A stretch of 64,000 nt of DNA. Source: Candidatus Electrothrix rattekaaiensis. GTDB lineage: Bacteria > Desulfobacterota > Desulfobulbia > Desulfobulbales > Desulfobulbaceae. The notes under the pieces are model-generated. The model did not search any database and was not told the DNA's origin. It worked only from the letters and a program-made list of their open reading frames with translations. Positions 45,388 to 54,385 of the stretch are shown piece after piece. Position numbers and translations under genes: made by a program. The first letter of the stretch is position 1; each line of letters starts with the position of its first letter. The stretch spans positions 124,001 through 188,000 of the forward strand of contig JAVQMD010000001.1 in assembly GCA_032595675.1 (NCBI GenBank), in the 5' to 3' direction.

Positions 45388-45812
45388 GGTGTTGCGGTCT
45401 CCGTCTCGGCCTGAAGAGATATACTGGTGAGGCCAGCCTGCTTGACCCTGTCCAGTACCTGAAAAAGCCCCTGATAGGGAACCGATTTATCGGCAAAGAT
45501 CTGCACATTAGGGTTTTTATCCTTACTTGCCGCCTTTTTTTTCTCAAGCAGCAGTTCCAGCTGCGGGAGTTCCACCGACTCCTCATCAACAAAGAGCTTC
45601 AGGCCCCCGTTCGCAGCCTGGATGGAAATCCCGATTGCCTCTGCAGTTTCCAAGCCAGCAGTGCCGGACTCAGGCAGGTCCACCTGTTGTCCGTGATGCA
45701 CGGCCATGGACAGCATGGCATAGATGAAAAAGACAAGCAGCAGGAAAACAATGTCGATCAGGGGCAACATTTCGACACGGGGCGGTGCCATACTGCGGTT
45801 TCTCAGTTTCAT
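45384..45812 (-). CDS. exbD: ExbD/TolR biopolymer transporter
   Basis: 142 residues with a single N-terminal helix (about 17-38) containing the essential Asp in LPLIDIVFLLLVFF, and a periplasmic domain with VQIFADKSVPYQGLFQVLDRVKQAG typical of ExbD. Works with ExbB and TonB. The stop overlaps the tonB start (ATGA). Confidence 0.93.
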   Translation of the reverse strand: MKLRNRSMAPPRVEMLPLIDIVFLLLVFFIYAMLSMAVHHGQQVDLPESGTAGLETAEAIGISIQAANGGLKLFVDEESVELPQLELLLEKKKAASKDKNPNVQIFADKSVPYQGLFQVLDRVKQAGLTSISLQAETETATP

Positions 45813-45941
45813 TTTTTTGCCTCTGCCTGCATCGCTTTGCTCATGTCATAGTTCCCTGTGCAAGGATGCCTATTTTGAGCACCCGCACCATAGTGTCATC
45901 GCTCCCCTTTGTTTTTTTCCGGTGTCCGGGCACAAAGCGGG

Positions 45942-48044
45942 CTAAAAGGACAGGTTGTCGGTTTTAATCAGCAGCGGTCTGTTCTTTTCTATATCGCCCA
46001 AGGCCCCGTTGAACAATGCGCCAATCCCTTTTGCCAGTACCGGAGGGAGAAGATCCGTTGTAGGCCCGATATCAATATCCGCCGATTCAGACAACACGGC
46101 CTTTTTACCGGCAATATCCGCTGCAACAGCCTCACACCAGAGATCAATCCCTTCAGTATTCCGTACCAGCCCTTTGGCATAATCATCGCTGACCGCCATG
46201 ATCGCGGTCAGAAAGCCCGCATATTTTGGTTCCAGCAGCAGCTGTTCAACCCGCTGGCGCAGGATTTTTGCATCGCCCTTTTTCCCGACTTTTTCGATAA
46301 AATGCCGGCTCAGAACACCCAGATCTATCTTGCGCTCTTTGAGCCGTTGAAACACGGAGCGTTTGCTGACTAGGCCGTTTTGCAGATGCATGGCCTGCTG
46401 TACCCCGGCATAGACAGCTCGGGCGATCAGCTCGCCCATCTTGGTGTGTCCGCCGCTGGAATCAATGGGCAGCCCGGCCCCTTCAAGGACAATGATATTA
46501 TCCGTACCTGTGCCGGTGGCCTGATTGTTGCGCGGTGAAACGCCGGAGCGGATATCCATGTCCTGGAGAGCCGCCGACTTGGCTTCTGTTGCGGTGATGA
46601 GGGCACGGGTCATGGCTCTGGGGCTTAATTGCATATTACTCAGTAGCAGGATGTTGATAGTGCCGGGTTTTTTCTTTTTGATTTTTTCTCTGTCCAGGCT
46701 GTCCGGTTCATAAAACAGGCCCTCATCCACGCTCATCCGCATGGCGTTGCCCGTGACCCCGGCAGTGACCAAGGCGATGACTTCCATGTCTTGATACGAT
46801 TTTTTGACCACAGCCAGATTGTCCATGTCCGCACCGGTGAAGAGCATTGCCGTGCTCTCGGCATTGAGGCCCAGCACTTTTCTGACGGATTCATTCAGAG
46901 TGGCCAGTCCCTGCTCATGGCCCAGCCCCCAGGAAGGCGGCGGGAAATAATGGTTGGCCACGGTGGTGATGCCCTCACGCTGTCCCTCCAAGGTGGAGAC
47001 CACCCGCATGGGGTTGTTCAAATGGAGAAGGACAGTTTTATTGCGGAAATCCTTGATATCGCTCTCCACGATTTCGGCCTTGTCCACATAGGGTACCTCG
47101 ACTTGGACCGGCTTCCTGTTCACCACTTCTTCCGGGAGGACGAAGTTCTTGGGTTCGCTGAATTCATCCGCATAGATACGGGCGGCGAGCCAAGAGACAA
47201 AAGATCCCTGATGAGTTGCGGCCCGGCAGGTGAGGTCGCAGTGAAAGAAGAAGATCCGGTGGTTGCGAACAGCATCCACCTCATTCCAGCCCGGCTGATC
47301 CAGGATGGTCAGGGCCTTGAGGTCGCCGCCGCAGGCGTACAGCACCTGGGGGTTGAATTTCTGCCATTCCTCCAGGCTCACGGAGATAATGTTGCCGGTT
47401 TTGCCGAATTCTGGAGCAATGGCCCCGGCCGCCCGGATGTAATCGTTCTGAAAGGAGTCATCCCCGGGTGCCATAAGCGTATCCCGTCCCATAAAACGCA
47501 TCACCCGTTGTCGTTCCTCCACGGGTATCCTAGCTGTCTTGTCAGCAATCACGGCCAGTTGTCGTTGCTCTTCCGCAATGATCCGCGCAGCCCTGTCTTC
47601 ACAGTTGAACATCCGCCCGAGGAGATCAAGCTGGGCAAAGCTCTGTTCCAGCGAAGACGGTGAGAGCTCCACCAAGGTGGCTTTGCCCGCAAAGGGTTGA
47701 ATTAGTTCCTTGTGCAGATCAGCGTAAAAGATCAGATCCGGTTCCAGCTTCGCTACTTTGTCCAAATCAGGCTTTAAAAAACCGCCGATGATCTCTTTGC
47801 CCGCCGCTTCTGGGGGAAGAACCGAATGATAGGTGATGCCTTTCACCCGGTCCCCGGCTCCGATGCGGAGCAGCATTTCCGTGACCGAAGGCACGAAGGA
47901 GACCACCCGTTGCGGAGTCGCTTTGAGGATGATTTCTTTCTCGCCGGAATCTTGAAAACGGAGAGGGAAGTCTGCTCCCCAGGCTGTGCCGGAGAGCAGA
48001 AGAATGAGTATGAGGAGCAGGGTGTTGCATTGTCGTCTTTTCAT
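45942..48044 (-). CDS. Secreted BtuF-CbiZ fusion (B12 binding + adenosylcobinamide amidohydrolase)
   Basis: 700 residues. A signal peptide (MKRRQCNTLLLILILLLSGTAWG) leads a BtuF-like corrinoid-binding domain (about 35-300; RVVSFVPSVTEMLLRIGAGDRV). A CbiZ-type amidohydrolase domain follows (about 335-570; SWGLGHEQGL, VTAGVTGNAMR, GTGTDNIIVL), then a ~130-residue tail of unknown fold (about 570-700). CbiZ cleaves adenosylcobinamide or pseudo-B12 side chains to salvage cobyric acid. Joined to a binding protein, it would trim incomplete corrinoids in the periplasm. It lies between exbB and exbD. Confidence 0.85.
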   Translation of the reverse strand: MKRRQCNTLLLILILLLSGTAWGADFPLRFQDSGEKEIILKATPQRVVSFVPSVTEMLLRIGAGDRVKGITYHSVLPPEAAGKEIIGGFLKPDLDKVAKLEPDLIFYADLHKELIQPFAGKATLVELSPSSLEQSFAQLDLLGRMFNCEDRAARIIAEEQRQLAVIADKTARIPVEERQRVMRFMGRDTLMAPGDDSFQNDYIRAAGAIAPEFGKTGNIISVSLEEWQKFNPQVLYACGGDLKALTILDQPGWNEVDAVRNHRIFFFHCDLTCRAATHQGSFVSWLAARIYADEFSEPKNFVLPEEVVNRKPVQVEVPYVDKAEIVESDIKDFRNKTVLLHLNNPMRVVSTLEGQREGITTVANHYFPPPSWGLGHEQGLATLNESVRKVLGLNAESTAMLFTGADMDNLAVVKKSYQDMEVIALVTAGVTGNAMRMSVDEGLFYEPDSLDREKIKKKKPGTINILLLSNMQLSPRAMTRALITATEAKSAALQDMDIRSGVSPRNNQATGTGTDNIIVLEGAGLPIDSSGGHTKMGELIARAVYAGVQQAMHLQNGLVSKRSVFQRLKERKIDLGVLSRHFIEKVGKKGDAKILRQRVEQLLLEPKYAGFLTAIMAVSDDYAKGLVRNTEGIDLWCEAVAADIAGKKAVLSESADIDIGPTTDLLPPVLAKGIGALFNGALGDIEKNRPLLIKTDNLSF

Positions 48045-48060
48045 GGGGGTACGGATATCT

Positions 48061-48735
48061 CTATTTGTTCATTATGTTCTGTTGCAAGGGGAGGGGCACT
48101 TCCTCTCCCTTGCCGCCTTGATATTTTTCCAACTTTTTAAAGACAACCTCCAGGCTGGTGGCATATTTCTCCATCACATGGACAGCTCTGCTTATCTTGG
48201 TGTTGAAGAAATTATATGGAACCACCGCAATAATAGAGATGGCAAGACCGGCAGCAGTGGTGATGAGGGCCTGTGCAATCCCTCCGGTGACCAGTTTAGG
48301 GTCAGCCATGCCGGTGCCGCTTCCCAACATTTTGAATGAGCTGATAATGCCCAATACGGTTCCAAAGATGCCCAGGAGCGGGGCAATGGTGATCATCGTA
48401 TCCAGCACCGGCATGAAGCGGCTCATACGCTGAAACATCCGGTCTGCCTCGGCTTCCATAGCCTTGCCCATGTCATAGTCCCGATGAACAATGCCCACAG
48501 CAAGCAGGCGAATCACATGGTCTTCGCATCCTGTGGTTTTCTCTTTGATCAACGCCCAATGGCCGCTCTCGGCAAGGACAAGAACCTCGTCCATCAGCTT
48601 TCGGTTCCGTTTTCTCTCAAGATCGATCCAGAACATGGCCCGTTCTATGACCACTGTTCCGACAGCTATGGAACAAAGCAACAGAGGCCACATCACCGGG
48701 CCGCCGTTCAGCAGGATTTGGTAGGCAGGCATCAT
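48061..48735 (-). CDS. exbB: ExbB/TolQ/MotA-type proton channel
   Basis: 224 residues with three membrane helices and the family GTVLGIISSFKML and ALITTAAGLAISI segments. Forms the proton channel that energises TonB together with ExbD. The start overlaps the stop of the upstream binding-protein gene by 4 bp. Confidence 0.92.
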   Translation of the reverse strand: MMPAYQILLNGGPVMWPLLLCSIAVGTVVIERAMFWIDLERKRNRKLMDEVLVLAESGHWALIKEKTTGCEDHVIRLLAVGIVHRDYDMGKAMEAEADRMFQRMSRFMPVLDTMITIAPLLGIFGTVLGIISSFKMLGSGTGMADPKLVTGGIAQALITTAAGLAISIIAVVPYNFFNTKISRAVHVMEKYATSLEVVFKKLEKYQGGKGEEVPLPLQQNIMNK

Positions 48736-49595
48736 CTTGTCGAAGTCAGTTCAGGATGAATAAGAGCGGCCATGGTGGAGAGGGTCTCTGCAAAGGTGGC
48801 CGGGGAAGGGCTGCATGCCAGGTCCGGGCTGACCACATGCACCTGATCATTCTGGACAGCCGCTATGGGAAAGCCCTGCCACTTCTTTTTTTCCTCCTGA
48901 GCAATGCCGGTTTCACTACCCATCATGGCGATGATGATCACCTCGGGGTTTTTCATAAGGATTTTCTCGTAACTGACTGTGCCGTGCTGTTGCTCTTCGA
49001 TGACGTTGACAGCACCGCTCAGGGCAATAAAGTCATGGGTAAAAGAGTCTGGTGCTGCCCCGAAAAGCGGTCGGGAGCCGATTTGCAGAAAGACCTTGGG
49101 TCGGGGGAGTTGCGCCGTGGCAACGGCCACTGCTGCTACTTTTTTTTCAGCCTCCCGCACAACCTGTTCGGCCCGTTCCTCCAGACCGAGAAGCTCGCCG
49201 AGTTGACGGAATTGGGTGCAGATTTCGGCAAAGGAGGCAGACTGCGGAAACTGTTCCACCCGCAGGCCGAGATCGCGGAATTTTTTCAGCTGAACCGGTG
49301 AAGTCAGACCGGTTGCCAAGATGAGATCTGGGCGTAGGCTGAGGATTTTTTCAAGGGAGAACTGCATGACCGAGCCGATCTTTTTCTTGTCTTGAGCCGC
49401 TTCAGGACGGACGCAGTAGCTGGTGTTACCCACCAGCCGGTCTTCAGCACCAAGGAGATAGACGTTCTCTGTGTTGATCGGGCCGAGGGAGATGATCCGC
49501 TGGGGGAAATGGTTCTCTTGCTCTTGGGCCAACCCGGTCAGGGGCAAGGCGCAGGAGAGCAGAGTTATGATAAGAAAAAAGGAGGTTGTATACAT
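48732..49595 (-). CDS. btuF: Periplasmic corrinoid-binding protein (BtuF-like)
   Basis: A 287-residue class III solute-binding protein with a signal peptide (about 1-23) and the two-lobed helical-backbone fold (RIISLGPINTENVYLLGAEDRLVG near 33-56). It probably delivers cobalamin to an inner-membrane importer. The permease BtuC and ATPase BtuD are not in the window. It is the second BtuF-type domain of the locus, besides that fused to CbiZ. Iron-siderophore binding is a less likely alternative, given the context. Confidence 0.8.
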   Translation of the reverse strand: MYTTSFFLIITLLSCALPLTGLAQEQENHFPQRIISLGPINTENVYLLGAEDRLVGNTSYCVRPEAAQDKKKIGSVMQFSLEKILSLRPDLILATGLTSPVQLKKFRDLGLRVEQFPQSASFAEICTQFRQLGELLGLEERAEQVVREAEKKVAAVAVATAQLPRPKVFLQIGSRPLFGAAPDSFTHDFIALSGAVNVIEEQQHGTVSYEKILMKNPEVIIIAMMGSETGIAQEEKKKWQGFPIAAVQNDQVHVVSPDLACSPSPATFAETLSTMAALIHPELTSTR

Positions 49596-49737
49596 CTATG
49601 TTCTCAATGGTAAAGTTCAGGGGACAGGGAAGAAATGGAAACAAGGGACAGACCCCAATTGTTTTTTTTTTAGGGGGGAGTGAGGCATGAATTGCTTTTG
49701 TGCTGTTTCAAGCTTTGGCCTGATCCCGATTCCGAGC

Positions 49738-50643
49738 CTATCGGCTCCAGGCTGCCAGCTGTGAAACTTCAGCCCGCAAACGTGTTAAGGTTTCAGGGGA
49801 GTTGAACAGTTTTCGACATAGCTCGCATTTACTATAGGTTATGATCTCGCGGGCCTTCATACCGGTAAATGATGCAATATTTGTTACCCCCTTGGTTCTG
49901 ATGAAGCTGTACAACGGGTCCGTTTCAGTTTGAGTAAAAAGCTGTTCTATTGAATTGTCGGTCAGGTTCCCAAGGTGAAAAAAATTTGTCTCCGAAAAAT
50001 GGCTTCCTGCATCGCAACAGGCGTACATATCAAGATCTGGAGTAAGATAGGGGTTCATCTCGCAGCAGTTTTCCTGATAATCGGTCAGAATATTTCTGCG
50101 TTCAAAAGAAGCGGCGCGACCTGCATATATGACAGGTTCTGGAAAAAATTTGAGGCCCTGATCCCGCAAAAACTGTTCATATGGATCATCCTCTATGGAA
50201 AAGTCGGTGATAAATGAAATAAAATAATTTAACCCGTTCTTGTGGCAACTGTGTGCTGCATTCAACACATTGTTCCGAGTTACATTTTTCTGGTGCCACC
50301 TTGAGTAACTTAATCTTAATTGGCAAAGCCCATTTTCTTTCAATTCTGAAACAAAACTTTCAGAATCCTTTGCTGTCTTTGCCCAATAACAGTTGGTAAC
50401 AACTCTCGTATATATTCCGACTTGTTTGCATAGTTTCACAAGCTCTGCAATTTCATTGAAATACAGAAACGGTTCACCAGCTGAAAAACTTATTCCGCCA
50501 ACACCTGCTTGGGCCATTTCGACAATTATTTCTTTTGCCGTATTATGATCCATTTTCCTGCAATCAGGGATATCCTCCGCAGCCACGCAGTGCTCGCACT
50601 TGATATTACATCTGGTTGAGTATCCAAAAGCTAATTTACGCAT
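49738..50643 (-). CDS. Radical SAM protein with C-terminal cysteine clusters
   Basis: A 301-residue radical SAM enzyme. The [4Fe-4S] motif CNIKCEHC (Cys12, 16, 19) and a GEP motif (FSAGEPFLYF) are present. C-terminal cysteines (CCEMN, ACCDAG, CELC) resemble a SPASM-like auxiliary cluster domain. The substrate is unknown. A start at ATG 50643 (MRKLAFGYSTRC) is preferred. The frame extends 29 codons further into the PIN remnant on the other strand. It sits between btuB and btuF but is not an obvious B12 gene. Confidence 0.82.
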   Translation of the reverse strand: MRKLAFGYSTRCNIKCEHCVAAEDIPDCRKMDHNTAKEIIVEMAQAGVGGISFSAGEPFLYFNEIAELVKLCKQVGIYTRVVTNCYWAKTAKDSESFVSELKENGLCQLRLSYSRWHQKNVTRNNVLNAAHSCHKNGLNYFISFITDFSIEDDPYEQFLRDQGLKFFPEPVIYAGRAASFERRNILTDYQENCCEMNPYLTPDLDMYACCDAGSHFSETNFFHLGNLTDNSIEQLFTQTETDPLYSFIRTKGVTNIASFTGMKAREIITYSKCELCRKLFNSPETLTRLRAEVSQLAAWSR

Positions 50644-50701
50644 ATTTAGAAATGATCTTCTTATCGCATTATTACGGGAAGGCAGGAGGAAACAGTCCTT
50701 G

Positions 50702-50944
50702 TTTTCCGCAGCCCAAGAAATATTCAGCAAATTTTCCGACCGCTGCTTGGCCTTCGGGGCATCCGAAGCCTCAATCTATGCCGGAATTATTGCCGATGCC
50801 CGTAAAAAAGGAAAAATAATAACCGTGGAAGACGGCCTAATCGCTGCTGTCGCCGTATCCAACGGCTTCAGTTTGGCAACCCGGAATATCAAAGACTTTA
50901 ACAGCATTGCAGAATTACCGTTAATCAATCCCTTTGAAGGGTAA
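50702..50944 (+). pseudogene. 5'-truncated VapC/FitB-type PIN domain remnant
   Basis: About 80 codons that match only the C-terminal half of PIN-domain toxins: SIYAGIIADARKKGK, then VEDGLIAAVAVSNGF with the third acidic residue, ATRNIKDF with the last, and the ending LINPFEG. The N-terminal acidic pair is missing and no antitoxin gene is adjacent. The 5' boundary abuts the radical SAM gene's start, so that gene's arrival may have cut it. Confidence 0.7.
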
Positions 50945-50989
50945 CCCCTGTCAACCGACAGATACAGAACAGCAGCGAATCAGGCAGAC

Positions 50990-53002
50990 TTAATACTCCC
51001 AACGCAAGGTAGCAAAGAAGCCCCGTCCCGGCATGGGATACCCTTTCACATAGGCGTAGTCTTCGTCAAAGAGGTTGTTGATTTCCCCGCGCAGAGTAAA
51101 GGCACCCAGCCGCTCGGCTTCATAAAAACGCCAGGAAGCCGTGAGGTCGGTGACCGTGCTTGCGTCCAGCTCAACCACCGGGGTCGGGTGAACGTCCGAT
51201 TCCCAATTCTCCACATCCTGAGTGCTGGCATAGGCGATATTGAGGCGGTAGGAAATGCCGTCGCCGTTGCCGATTGCCAGCCCGGCAGACATATTTGCGC
51301 CGTTGACATTCAGCAGATCCTCGCCTGTGCTTTCATCCTCATATTGGGTCAGCAAGGTCATGTTGAAATAGGGGCGCACTTCCCATTCCCAGCCTAAGCT
51401 CAGGCCCAGATCATAGGAGAACTCGCCTTCAAAGCCGGACAGGGTGGCATCACCGAGGTTCTTCCAGGTCTTGGACCCGTCCGCCTGATAATCCGTGATG
51501 ATCTTGTCTTCAAAGTCGGTATGAAAATAGGTGAGACCGGCCTTGAAGCCGTTGCGGCTGTAGTCCATGCCGCCTTCGTAGGTGGAGCTTGTTTCAGGGG
51601 CGAGATCGGGATTGCCCACTGTGCGGGTGCCGAAGTTGTCAAAGTCCGCAGCCAACTGATCCGCTGAAGGGATCATAAAGGCCTGGGCATACTGTGCCCG
51701 GAGCTTGAGCTGTTCCGTAACCATCCAGGAAAGACCGACCTTGGGGGTGAAATGATTCGTGTCAATGCTCCGGCCCGCCGGTTCCACAACCTCCACCTCG
51801 TACCAGTCATAGCGCATCCCGACATCAAGGGTCAGGCGTTGCTCGGGAAAGGTTGTTTTGCCGAGGAGAAAGACTGCGGGATTGGTGTAGCTGGTTGTGT
51901 TGGGGGTCCAGGTGTTCTCCACCTCATAGTCCAGCCAGTCAATGCCGCCGGTGAGCCGGGTTTGTCCGAAGGTACCGGTGAGCTGGGCCTGTGTACCCTG
52001 CTGATCGGTTGTATTGGAGGAGACGATACCATCATCCCAGCCGCTCGGGTCGGACCCGGCAGGATCAGACCAGGAATTCTCATCCCTGCCGAAAAACCAA
52101 CGTGCGGTCCACTGCCAGCGATCCGAAGCGGTTGCGCCTGTATAGTTCAGGTCAACGGAATACTTTTCCTTATCCGTGCTGTCGTCCAGATCCTGCTTGC
52201 TGAAGTAACCGGGACTACCGTAGTTATCCAGCTCGGAGCCTGTGAAGATCAGGCCGAGGCGATGCTTGTCGGAAAACGACCAGCCTATGTTCGCACTGAC
52301 GCCGGAGGACGCATCAAAGCCGGTGTTGCCGAACTCGTCGCCGCTCCCAGTTGTATAGGCATCACGGGAGGATCGACTGTAGGAACCTGCGAAGTCGAGC
52401 TTGCCCTCCTTGAAGGTGCCGCCGATGCTGGATTCATAGGCCCCGAAAGAACCACCACTTGCCTCGACAAAGGCGGAATTGCGCTCGGCCTTGCGGGTAA
52501 TAACATTAACCACCCCGCCCATACCGGCTGAACCGTACTGCACTGCTCCGGCACCCCGGACAATCTCAATCCGCTCAACATTCCCGGTCAGCAGCTTGGC
52601 TACATTGCCGGTACCTGCTCGCCGCCCGTCCAGGAGGATCAGGACATGGCCCTGAAGGTCATTGCCGTGGGTGTCGGTACGGAAGCCCCTAAGTCCGATG
52701 GAGGTCAATCCGCCCGGATACTTATGCAAATGACCGATGGATTTCTCTGTCAGCAGATCGCCCACATTACCGGCACCGGACTGTTCAATCTCATCCCGGT
52801 CAATCACGGTGACATTGGCACTGACTTCCTTTTTGTTCTCCGCTGTCCGGGCGGCGGTAACCACCACTTCCTCCATCATGATCCGCTGTTCAGCTCCTAA
52901 ATCCACGGGAGAATTTGCGGCGGAATCCGAGGCAAAAGCCTTTTGTCCTGTCCATATACCGGCCAGCACTAGGCAGACTGAAACCGAATAACACTTCCTC
53001 AT
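50990..53002 (-). CDS. btuB: TonB-dependent receptor, BtuB-like
   Basis: A 670-residue outer-membrane receptor. It has a signal peptide (about 1-25), a TonB-box-like EEVVVTAART, a plug domain (about 50-165; RGAGAVQYGSAGMGGVVNVITRK) and a 22-strand barrel ending in FFATLRWEY with a terminal aromatic residue. The cobalamin riboswitch directly upstream makes B12 the likely ligand. ATG 53002 is chosen for AGAGGAAC just before it and the signal peptide. The open frame upstream reads through the leader terminator. Confidence 0.92.
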   Translation of the reverse strand: MRKCYSVSVCLVLAGIWTGQKAFASDSAANSPVDLGAEQRIMMEEVVVTAARTAENKKEVSANVTVIDRDEIEQSGAGNVGDLLTEKSIGHLHKYPGGLTSIGLRGFRTDTHGNDLQGHVLILLDGRRAGTGNVAKLLTGNVERIEIVRGAGAVQYGSAGMGGVVNVITRKAERNSAFVEASGGSFGAYESSIGGTFKEGKLDFAGSYSRSSRDAYTTGSGDEFGNTGFDASSGVSANIGWSFSDKHRLGLIFTGSELDNYGSPGYFSKQDLDDSTDKEKYSVDLNYTGATASDRWQWTARWFFGRDENSWSDPAGSDPSGWDDGIVSSNTTDQQGTQAQLTGTFGQTRLTGGIDWLDYEVENTWTPNTTSYTNPAVFLLGKTTFPEQRLTLDVGMRYDWYEVEVVEPAGRSIDTNHFTPKVGLSWMVTEQLKLRAQYAQAFMIPSADQLAADFDNFGTRTVGNPDLAPETSSTYEGGMDYSRNGFKAGLTYFHTDFEDKIITDYQADGSKTWKNLGDATLSGFEGEFSYDLGLSLGWEWEVRPYFNMTLLTQYEDESTGEDLLNVNGANMSAGLAIGNGDGISYRLNIAYASTQDVENWESDVHPTPVVELDASTVTDLTASWRFYEAERLGAFTLRGEINNLFDEDYAYVKGYPMPGRGFFATLRWEY

Positions 53003-53051
53003 AACTGTTCCTCTTCGTCTTGTTCGTCCGAGGAATGGCTCTGTGAAGAGC

Positions 53052-53095
53052 AAAAAAAATCCCCGGACCAATTGTATAAACATTGATCCGGGGAT
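53052..53095 (-). terminator. Leader terminator of the B12 riboswitch
   Basis: On the minus strand, a long stem formed by 53095-53081 and 53074-53059 (ATCCCCGGATCAATG paired with CAATTGGTCCGGGGAT) is followed by eight T. It lies between the riboswitch and btuB, about 50 bp before the start codon, so it is the probable off-switch. Confidence 0.88.
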
Positions 53096-53193
53096 GCCCT
53101 GATTTTCCACGAATAACTCTGCGTATCCCTCCCTTGTCCACGGGGAGCGAGACGATTCTGTCATGCTTTTTCTCCGGCACGGCAGCTTAATAA

Positions 53194-53355
53194 ATTTCAG
53201 ACAGGTCTTCTGACTTCCGGATCATCCTCCTGCTGCGCCTTCCCGCATGGAATCATGCAGTGGCTTTATGCAGCGTTTGTCCCCGGTTACAGCGGCGGGC
53301 CCGTCCCGGATTTACACCGGGTTCCCTCTTACGCTCGGTTAGGAGCATCTGAAAT
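53194..53355 (-). ncRNA. Cobalamin riboswitch aptamer
   Basis: Read on the minus strand, the closing stem ATTTCAGA (53355-53348) pairs with TCTGAAAT (53201-53194). Inside lie the conserved AAGAGGGAACCCGGTGTAAATCCGGG, CCCGCCGCTGTAACCGGGGA and GCCACTG elements of the adenosylcobalamin class, plus the final GGAAGTCAGAAGACCTG. With the terminator at 53052-53095 it should shut down btuB when B12 is plentiful. Confidence 0.95.
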
Positions 53356-53904
53356 GCGGGGCAAGCCTACCTGAAAAAAAACAAAAGGTCAAGTGTGTTG
53401 GTGTGCCCGTTTTGAGTGAGCCTATTTTGGTTTGTGTTTGAACAAGTGCCTTGCCAGGAAAAGTTTTCTCTTGGCTTTGACGATCCTCGGAATCCCTGGG
53501 TGATTCGGATTGAATGGAATTTTAGGGGAAAGAGTATTTTTATGATCCGATATTTGGACATGATAATGTTTTCAGATGATTATATTCTTTTTTGGATATG
53601 CAGGGGGGCTGTGAAGGAGTATCAATAGCTCGAAAGCAATCCCTGACGAGCAGATTGACGGTATATTTGTTTTGAAAAAACAAGAAAGATCATTTATTAT
53701 TATGAGTTTGTTGTGATGAAACGGTACAGGGCTTGCATTACTTCTATATATGATTATATCGTTATTCGTCACTTCAAAAGGGCACTGTATATTGTGCTTT
53801 TTGAGTACGTTGGAAATAATAGCTACCCAGTGCCGATGACAGGTTACGAGCAAGGATTGTTGCTTTCAGAGGCTCTGTGAATTCTTCCCATAAAAGGCGG
53901 TTAG
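53356..53904. other. Gene-less stretch between riboswitch and pilZ gene
   Basis: 549 bp, AT-rich. It should contain the btuB promoter near its left end (minus strand) and the promoter of the PilZ gene at its right end. A 93-codon frame on the minus strand (53572-53853) has no supporting features. Nothing else seen. Confidence 0.5.
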
Positions 53905-54291
53905 ATGAATAGTAAGAGTGCCCGGCAGTATACTCGGGTGGATTTCCAACGGGATGTACACCTTGATTTCGACGGAAAAAAATATATACACAACACGGTC
54001 AGTGATCTCAGCTTGGGCGGGATGTATGTGAAAGGCAGGTTTGAGCAGCAGAAAGGCGATATCTGTACGGTGGAACTCAGTAATCCTGAGAACAGTTTTG
54101 GCGTTGAACTGCGTGCCCGCTGTACTGTTGTCCGGGTGAGTGATAACGGTATTGCCCTCAGGTTTACTTCGATGGACCACGAAAGTTTTCTCTTTCTTCA
54201 AACGATCTTGCTCTATGAAGCAGACGACCCTATGCTGTTAGGGGCGGAGTTTATCAAAGCGATCTCTTTTGAACTGGATGATGATGAGTGA
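53905..54291 (+). CDS. PilZ domain protein
   Basis: A 128-residue single-domain protein likely to bind cyclic di-GMP. It has the RxxxR motif (Arg7-Arg11) and the D/N-x-S-x-x-G motif in DLSLGGMYV (about 34-42), the two required binding motifs. It could link c-di-GMP to surface or motility behaviour. No neighbouring partner is apparent. AGGCGG lies before the ATG. Confidence 0.88.
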   Translation: MNSKSARQYTRVDFQRDVHLDFDGKKYIHNTVSDLSLGGMYVKGRFEQQKGDICTVELSNPENSFGVELRARCTVVRVSDNGIALRFTSMDHESFLFLQTILLYEADDPMLLGAEFIKAISFELDDDE

Positions 54292-54298
54292 AGATCGT

Positions 54299-54325
54299 AA
54301 CGTCATAAACGTCATAAACGTCATG
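54299..54325. repeat. 9-bp tandem repeat, about 3 units
   Basis: CGTCATAAA occurs as two full copies followed by CGTCATGAG, just after the PilZ gene. A simple slippage repeat. Confidence 0.65.
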
Positions 54326-54385
54326 AGCTTATCAGGAAAAAGGGCGACTTATCGGCCTCATCGGATTATCAGCACGTTATCGGAC

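Noticed and set aside
46791-47663. 290-codon plus-strand frame
   Set aside because: Antisense to the BtuF-CbiZ fusion.
49640-49690. T-rich run as a terminator ahead of btuF
   Set aside because: A T-run is present on the plus strand but no stable stem precedes it in the right orientation.
51752-52531. 259-codon plus-strand frame
   Set aside because: Antisense to btuB; barrel-coding composition explains the open frame.
53572-53853. 93-codon minus-strand frame upstream of the PilZ gene
   Set aside because: AT-rich, no ribosome site and no protein features; judged non-coding.
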